A stretch of DNA of 64,000 bases from Tetragonia tetragonoides (Eukaryota; Streptophyta; Magnoliopsida; Caryophyllales; Aizoaceae). The DNA lies in the NCBI GenBank assembly GCA_038025085.1, contig CM076144.1, positions 38,226,501 through 38,290,500 on the forward strand, in the 5' to 3' direction. A model generated the notes under the pieces. It saw only the letters and a program-made list of their open reading frames with translations, did not search any database and had not been told where the DNA came from. Positions within the stretch are counted from its first letter, which is position 1; each line of letters begins with the position of its first letter. A program made the position numbers and the translations under genes. This document shows positions 57,349 to 64,000 of the stretch, piece after piece.

Positions 57349-58683
57349 GGATTTTTTGTGCCGAACTATCTTGTTTGGGGTGTCATTTGTGACTTACTAC
57401 CTTAAAAGTTTTTTTGTGGGGAACTACCTTAGAAAGCCAAAAAGCTTGTTGACCACTACCCTTGACCATATTTTCGAGTATAATTTTCTGAAAACCCGAA
57501 AATACCCTCAAGTGAGGCGCACGTGAGCATTTAAATGACCCCCCCTTTTATTCAGTTCCTTTTCTTCCCCCCACAGCACGTCCTCCATTGAAGGATTGAA
57601 GGATCTCCATTGAAGGATCTCCTCAAGTTCTCTCTCATTCTTCTCTTTTACAAAATTGAGAAGCAAGCAGAAGCAGACCAAGCAGGATTGTTTCTCCTCA
57701 CTCCGATGAAAGAAGTATATCCTCATCGTCTTCGTGAAGTGTGATAAACGGGAAAAAAACATTTCCCTTTGTAACCAAAGTAGATGTTCTTGAATGCTAG
57801 TGTGGGAATGATTCCACCTCAGCTGAAAATCGATCTGATTAACAATGTCTATTAAACCCATTTTGTTGTTAAAACAAGTGGCACAGAGGCCGCGCATCAT
57901 ATTCTTGAAGGGCAGCGCATACTGCTTCAGAAACTGAGATGCGCTAATGGTGAAAGCTTTGTAACCATTTTAGAAACAAACAGAGAAACTTTAGAAACTA
58001 AAACAGTGGAACTGAACAATCTCTGAGTTATTTTAAGCCATTAAAATTTTCACATCTTTACAATAAGTGAAATACTATAAAACAATTTCTTTCTGTATGA
58101 ATTGGTACTCACATCATTAAATTAGTCTTGCTAAATCAGTCATTGAATTGAGAGAAAACAGTGAGCTTAAGTAGCTCTTTTAACCCTTTGCAACTCCACA
58201 ACCACTCATGTAGTCAGTAGGACTATGAAGTATGAACACTTCATAGGTCAAAAATTACCTGCACGAAAGAGAATATGGAGGTCAAATCTGAGATGTTCTC
58301 TGTCCAAGTCCTTTGTTTAGCATAAAAGCCTTACCCTTCTTCAGGCCAGTCAAGATCACTCGTCAATTCTGGGATTGGCTCGTCAATTTTGCAAAAGAGA
58401 AGAATGAGAGAGAACTTGAGGAGATCCTTCAATGGAGATCCTTCAATCCTTCAATGGAGGACGTGCTGTGGGGGGAAGAAAGGGAACTGAATAAAAGGGG
58501 GGGCATTTAAATGCTCACGTGAGGGTATTTTCGGGTTTTCAGAAAATTATACCCGAAAATATGGTCAAGGTAGTGGTCAACAAGCTTTTTGGCTTTCTAA
58601 GGTAGTTCCCCATAAAAAAAAAACTTTTAAGATAGTAAGTCACAAATAACACCCCAAACAAGATAGTTCCGCACAAAAAATCC
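57349..58683. mobile_element. Second Mutator-like foldback, 1,335 bp, about 300-bp TIRs, 9-bp target duplication
   Basis: The ends read GGATTTTTTGTGCCGAACTA and (reverse-complemented) GGATTTTTTGTGCGGAACTA and match on for about 300 bp, through GAAGGATCTCC units and the GAGAGAGAACTTGAGGAG region. TTTAAAAAT flanks both sides (57340-57348, 58684-58692). The arms contain a repeated CCTTCAATGGA(G) motif and a mirrored frame (KEKNERELEEILQWRSFNPS). The unique centre is about 730 bp (57655-58385) with no recognised gene. No transposase. Confidence 0.88.
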
Positions 58684-58692
58684 TTTAAAAAT

Positions 58693-59290
58693 CCTCACTT
58701 TCTACATCTTGTCAATCAAATAACTTTAGGCGTTCTAGTTTCCTTTTGTTAAAAGGGTACTAGCGTGAATATTAATGGTCACTCCGAATGATGAAAAGGT
58801 CCATGGTGCAAGACGAGTAGCTCTGTTGTCATTAAAACAGAAAGGCAAACATCAAAATCATCTTAAACCAAGAAATGGGGGCCCTCGTTAAAAATCGACA
58901 TTGAAGACATAAAGGCAAATCTTGGAAAGATGAAGGCCTCTCAAGTCTCAAAAGACAAAGCTCGTGAATCATCCGATCTCTTAAAGGCTAAAAGGCTTCT
59001 CTACAACCATGTGAATTGCGAATGCGAAGTTTAACAACTTCACCTAAGTCAAATCCGTGGGAGCTCTCATGCTCTGTCTTCGTTGAATTTTATCTTTCTA
59101 ATTCTTTCCCATCTTAATCACCATCTTTTCCTTTCCCATCCTAGCCACCGATCTTCCTATATTTTTAAGCCTATTTACCGATTGTTGAAGGTTCAGTCAA
59201 TGTTATATTCCTTAATATGCTTCCTCATACGAATGCGGAATGTCTATCATTTCTCATACTTTGTGTTAAAATATAGCTCTTTAGGAAATG
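58693..59290. other. Spacer, nothing recognised
   Basis: No gene or repeat ends. Confidence 0.4.
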
Positions 59291-59395
59291 ATGTTTACGG
59301 GATTCGAACACATGACCTCTTCTTTGTCATCTGTAACTCTGAGATCATGTGGATTAACCAACTCAACCAAAACCTTAAAATGATGGTTGAAGGCC
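59291..59395 (-). mobile_element. tRNA-derived repeat (SINE-like or tRNA relic)
   Basis: Read on the minus strand: TTTTGGTTGAGTTGGTTAAT (A-box-like), ATGATCTCAGAG, then GTGTTCGAATCCC (B box), about 45 bp apart. No cloverleaf closes well. Confidence 0.5.
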
Positions 59396-60101
59396 CAATT
59401 AATATTATAATTCTTAATGAAATGGTTGATAGATAATCAAGTTACAGATACATGCTTCTAGTTTCTGGCAACTCATGAAAAATATAAAGAAGCACAGATT
59501 CATGAAACTAGAATTTGGATTTGTTTTTTCGCATTAAAAAAAAGAATTTAATTGTTAGATATAAGTGGCTGATAACCAAAGAAAAAGATATATAAATTAA
59601 TGTTGATCAAAAAGTTTGTTGCTCATTGTACATCATTATGATAAAGACTTTTGTGCTATTAGTTATGATTTATCACTAAGAATGAATTGAAAAGCACCTG
59701 AAATTTTTACAAAAAGTTTTGCATGAAATGGTCAACCTATGTAACAGTGCTAAACGATCAATATAAAAAAAAAACCTGTTGAAATAGAAATTAATGTTAT
59801 CCTAAAGTAAATTATTTTGTTATTGCAAACTGTGTATGGACTCACGGTGAGACGATGATCATATTTATAGATGCAAAAATCAATAGTTTCTAAAACTAAG
59901 CCCCAAATCTATAAGAAAGTAATCCCTCGATCTCACAAAAAAAATTGTCATATAATTCATGAAAATACAACAACAAAAGGAATAATCAACCATTTTGCAA
60001 TTTGCATCTCCAGAATAGCAAGAAAGACATTTGTTTGTGTTAAATTGCCAGGAAGGCAACGTCTTTAATGTTTATGATACTCGATCTCAATTTTCAAGTT
60101 A
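59396..60101. other. Spacer, nothing recognised
   Basis: AT-rich. No gene. Confidence 0.4.
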
Positions 60102-60330
60102 GGGTGCGTTCTTTATTGCTTAATTGAACTGAATTGAATTTAACATCATTGAAGTGAAGTGAACACTACTTAACTGAGCTAAACACCATTGAACTGAATT
60201 GAACATCACTTTCTATGTTAGACAACATGTATATTTATATACTGAACATTATTAAACTGAACTTAAATTACTAAACTAATATAAGACCAATCCTGAACTG
60301 AACTATTAAAATGAATAGAAAACATCACTA
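60102..60330. mobile_element. One-ended Tourist-like MITE with TGAACTGAATTGAAC repeats
   Basis: TTA (60099-60101) precedes GGGTGCGTTCTTTATTGCTT. About eight degenerate units follow, around AxCACTxAACTGAATTGAAC. No right end seen. Confidence 0.5.
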
Positions 60331-61744
60331 TATGTGTTATCCACTTCAAGCTCTTAAAACAAGAAAGTAGTACTATAAAATTAACCATCTTCATTTAGTA
60401 CCTCATGAGTCATGAATTCATGATGTAACATTGCTCCTACAAATCTCATCCTAATCTTTAAGCGAGGTGGACAATGACGTTGGAGGAAAACTCAAAAAGG
60501 CACATTTTGGCAGCATTAGAAATTGATTTAAAAGTCATTCAAACAGCAAGAAGTGGGCCCACATGAGGCCGACTTAAATGGGAGTGATCCATACGCCTTG
60601 CTGGTCTCCAGGCCCAACCCAAGATGCTTATCAGCTTATCACCTTTTTTTTCTCTCTCTGTAAATTTCGCATATATCCATTTCGTACAACGCGTCTTTCG
60701 ATTAGACCCAAAATAATCCAGATTTACCAGATCTGTGAGACAGGGAAACGCTACTGTGTCGTTTGCTGATTTATTACTGGATAAGATGCTATAAGATGCT
60801 GCGTTTGGTGATTTATTTTGGGCTTAACCTTAAGCAAATGATGTCAACATGAGATCATCTAAGGGGAATGTGACCAAAGTGTGGGGTATACTACTTTATG
60901 ATCATTGGTCCTTGATGTGTTTTAAATTTTAAATGGACCAAAATGGGTAGGCCCGACCAGTAAGTAACCCATCCCACCACGAATATGGTTAATCCGACCC
61001 GATCCAACTCAACCCGATCCAACCCATTTATTAAATGGGCGCGACCTAACCCGTTCCGTTGCTCAGGCCTACATCCAAGAAATGAGATGACCTTCGTTTA
61101 TCTTCTTTGTTTCTCTAAGCTTCTTTTATCTTCTTTGTACGGGTGTTTACCATAGACTAGGTGCTTGCTTGTTGACCCCTAACAAACTCAAAATATGTAA
61201 TTTCTCTTATTGTTTGATTGATAAAAAACATACTGAAATTTGGCTAGGAAATGACTTCTCCAAAATGGAAAAAGTTACTTACTGAACTCCTCTAGCTAAC
61301 TACTTCTTTCTATGTAAGTTCCCATTAAATTTAAATTTATTTGTGAAATCAAACCAGTTTTTTCACTTCACACGATTTTCTATTTCCTATAATTTAGTAC
61401 GTTTTATTGAAAATTAATTTCCATGGTCAACCGAACAAGCATTAGATACTTACTAACGCCTAAATTTTCGTTTAGGCTAACACCCAAAAAAAAAAGAAAA
61501 AATCTGATATCTTATATAGCAAAAAGTTGTGAGCCGTAGATGGTTTTGAACTTGTTGTATTATCTGATTTTACTAGTTGATAGCTATTGACTTGTTAAAA
61601 GAATACGTTTGGTAAAATCAATTGTTTATTAGTAGTTTTTTAGTTGTAACATGTAAACTCACAAACTAACTTTTTTTACCTACTTGTCAAAATAATTAGA
61701 GTAAAAAAAATATGAATTATACGTATTGTATTATTATAAAATCA
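60331..61744. other. Spacer, nothing coding
   Basis: 60960-61040 has several CCGACCCGATCCAACTC-like words, a minor repeat. No gene. Confidence 0.4.
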
Positions 61745-61960
61745 ATATAGGTTGGTCTAATGGTTTGAGTTTTAATATTCTTCTTTCACCATCAGGGTTC
61801 AAATTATACTTGGGGTATTTAGAATTGATTGAGTAAGGTCCTACCACTGATTTTCACTGATTCAGTAAAGTCTAACAAATGATTCTCACCGATTGGGTGA
61901 GGTGTTATCATTTATTTCCATTGTTTGGGTAATGTCAAATATATGAAAAAGAACATACCC
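61745..61960 (+). mobile_element. SINE-like head joined to a MITE minisatellite tail
   Basis: A box TGGTCTAATGG (61753-61763) and B box GGTTCAAATTA (61796-61806) with 32 bp between. From 61831 three to four units of the 32-bp family seen at 12550 occur in reverse (CACTGATTTTCACTGATTCA). The segment ends AAAAAGAACATACCC before TTA. Confidence 0.5.
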
Positions 61961-62127
61961 TTACTTTTGAACTTTATCCTGAGATGGGCGAACCCAGAAA
62001 TAGCCCTCCTTACGTTTAAAAAAAAAAAGTGTATTGTTATAAATTTATAATGATCGGAACTGACTTTGCCAATTATGTTACAAAGCATAAAAGTTTTGGG
62101 GCGGAGTTGCGTCTTTGTCAAAGCTAA

Positions 62128-62324
62128 GGCCCTGTTATTTTCGTCGATTTCATGCTGCATTTTGTTCCGTTCCGTTTCGTTTCGCGCCGTATTTTGTACT
62201 TCATTTTGTCTCACTTATTTTTAAATTATCCACGCTGCGTCATTCAGTTCCGTTCCGTTCCAATCCGTTTCGTTCCATTCCGTTCCTCACCGTCCCACAC
62301 CATTCCGTTGAAGAGAACAGGGCC
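62128..62324. mobile_element. 197-bp Tourist-like MITE filled with CGTTC(C/A) repeats
   Basis: Ends GGCCCTGTTATTTTCG and (reverse-complemented) GGCCCTGTTCTCTTCA, flanked on both sides by TAA (62125-62127, 62325-62327). The inside is CCGTTCCGTTTCGTTTCG-type pentamers in two blocks. Confidence 0.75.
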
Positions 62325-63569
62325 TAAATAGCTCAAGGGTATGGGCGTATGGGTTGTTGGTCCCTCGGTCCCGCCTTATCGAGATCTTGATGTTGTCTCA
62401 ACGGTGCATATGGGCCTATTATCATGTTTTTGTAAGTTGACTTCATAACTCCATTTTTGCAAAATATAAAAAAGTTGTGGACAATAAAAAAAGATGGATT
62501 AATTTATTAAGCTCTCTATATGACTCACTTAGTTTCTGATGATAGAGTGTTTTAGCAATCATGTTGTCCTCCCATTATTGATAATGTTGAATTGGTCAAT
62601 TTTTTCCTTTTTGGCGGACGGTACTAGAATGGATAAAAAGTAGTACTAGTACGTATGTGATTAATATATATATTTGTTACATCTTAATCTCATATTTCAA
62701 ACCAATAACTTGAAAATGAGTTTACAATTCCTTAAACAAGATCTCGTTTTTGAGTCTTGTTGAATGGAAAAATGGGCATTGCGAGAGATTTCTCTCTTCC
62801 TAAGGAATTATTGGACCTAACTCGAATTGAATAACTGTAAACTGTAAAATAGATTCACATAAATGTAATTTTTCATCAAGGATCCGAACCCATACTTTAA
62901 CTTGAAAAGATGTAAGATGTGTTATTTTTCACTTATGTAAAAATGAATTTAGTTCAATTTAATGGTGTTTAATAACTCAGTTCAATGACATACTTTTACT
63001 CTCACATAAAACTATTCAGGTCTAGTTCAATTCAATTTAGTACTACCATTCAATTCAGTAAAAACCCCACACTCATATATCATAACTTTAGCCATTGGGA
63101 GCTAAACCAAATCGTTGTACAAATTAAAAGACGAATCTAGAAACACAATTATTAATAAGGTCAAACATTATTAGCTAGCATTTAGCCGACTAGCAATAGA
63201 CTTTAGGGTGACTTGGAGTCTGATCAGTATTCCCTCTACAGTTCTAAAATCTTCAACTTCTCTTGATCCAAAGAGCTGTCATAATCTTTTGGAATATTTT
63301 CTTTGTTTTTACATGCAAAAAAGAGATTGGTCGGTTTGACAAAATTCAAATAATGCTTCAAACATTTTAGACCAAGAAATCAATCAAACATATATATATA
63401 TAGAATCACTAGTATGGACGTATATACAGTTGAGAAGCTTCAATAATTTTGGAACAGATAAAATCATAATTCATACACCAATTAACAACCAACCTAAACC
63501 TTTTAGGTGTGGAACACTTTTCTGTGAAAATTGGAAAAAGTGGAACTCAATGAATTAATGCTCAAAGTG
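62325..63569. other. Spacer with a TTCAATTCAGT-type patch
   Basis: 62945-63075 has scattered TTCAATTTAxTGGTGTTTAA / TCAATTCAGTA units of the same minisatellite family. No gene. Confidence 0.4.
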
Positions 63570-63962
63570 TTACGTGCTCAAAGTGCATGGAAAAGGAGGG
63601 AAATAATTGTGATCTTCTTTAGCCTCAGAATTTCTAGAATTTGGGTAGTACGTTGACTTGTTATTGGTTTGCCAGGTGGCAAATCTGTCAACACTACCTA
63701 CACTAGTGCCACATAGGGATTTTACTTGATAGGAGTATATCTTTTTGGTTGATTGAGGAACTTCCCATAACATAATGTCATGGATACATACTACAAACTT
63801 ATTTTCAAGGGAATCCTTCCAACTAACGTATAATACTGAGTATTTAGATATCACAAAAACCTCATATGAAGCGTATTCAACGTGAGGCCACTCAGACAAC
63901 CATAATGTCATGCTAACATCATGCTTATTTATAGAGGTGGTCTCATGTTGAACCGGTCTCAT
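63570..63962 (-). CDS. Doubtful 130-aa ORF near the right edge
   Basis: Reads MTLWLSEWPHVEYASYEVFV, SKYSVLYVSWKDSLENKF and similar. Composition is protein-like and rich in aromatics, but there is no recognised domain. The first residues lie in MITE-like GGTCTCAT sequence and a stop precedes the ATG. It could be the last exon of a gene that continues to the right, or chance. Confidence 0.2.
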   Translation of the reverse strand: MRPVQHETTSINKHDVSMTLWLSEWPHVEYASYEVFVISKYSVLYVSWKDSLENKFVVCIHDIMLWEVPQSTKKIYSYQVKSLCGTSVGSVDRFATWQTNNKSTYYPNSRNSEAKEDHNYFPPFPCTLST

Positions 63963-64000
63963 AAGAGACGCCTTGGATAGATATTAGTTGTTGTAGGTTC

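Noticed and set aside
57508..58510. Mirrored ORFs with KEKNERELEEILQW in both arms
   Set aside because: The same TIR sequence read twice; no evidence that it is a gene.

Overview
The window reads as nuclear DNA of a flowering plant. The evidence is GT-AG introns, AT-rich intergenic DNA, and plant-type families (AP2/ERF, GH28, a stand-alone I9 inhibitor). It is also crowded with plant transposons: chromovirus, RTE and L1 LINEs, Mutator-like, hAT-like, CACTA, Tourist- and Stowaway-like, and Helitron. The many TGAACTGAATTGAAC-type minisatellites make me lean towards Caryophyllales, but that is an impression, not a proof. There are no bacterial, organellar or CRISPR features.

Layout. 1-742 (+): 3' end of a lysine-rich gene of unknown function, possibly using a GC-AG intron. 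1666-2195: truncated RTE-type LINE with a perfect 22-bp target duplication. 2370-5881 (-): complete six-exon TEX30/KANL3-type alpha/beta hydrolase. 8616-9296 (-): three-exon, 96-aa subtilase-propeptide-like I9 inhibitor. 10.5-18.4 kb: a nest of inverted-repeat transposons. These are a 1.95-kb Mutator-like element carrying a copia gag-protease relic, Tourist-like MITEs with internal minisatellites, a CACTA end, a hAT-like 1.17-kb element, and a 1.18-kb near-complete foldback. 19641-20510 (+): secreted His-rich protein of unknown function. 22250-25113 (-): broken Ty3/gypsy chromovirus. 27.7-28.5 kb: L1 relic. 29.0-33.4 kb: MITE followed by nested Helitron-like DNA with an RPA/OB-fold relic.

35205-40462 (-): five-exon GH28 polygalacturonase-like gene. 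41.6-43.4 kb: L1 LINE 3' half with poly-A. 44350-49954 (+): complete 16-exon DNA primase small subunit, with an E2F site and telo-boxes upstream. 50785-51120 (-): short L1 with target duplication. 53024-53986 (-): intronless ERF061-like AP2/ERF factor. 55936-56730: solo LTR nested in a MITE. 57349-58683: second Mutator-like foldback. The last 5 kb holds only MITE, minisatellite and SINE-like pieces and one doubtful ORF.

The host genes (replication primase, cell-wall pectinase-like, transcription factor, protease inhibitor, hydrolase) are independent units with no sign of joint function. The most unusual content is the transposon structure: long-TIR elements with intact target duplications, and small TWA-flanked MITEs whose interiors have expanded into tandem repeats. 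Exon coordinates were worked out by hand from splice sites and reading phase; no alignment or search was run.
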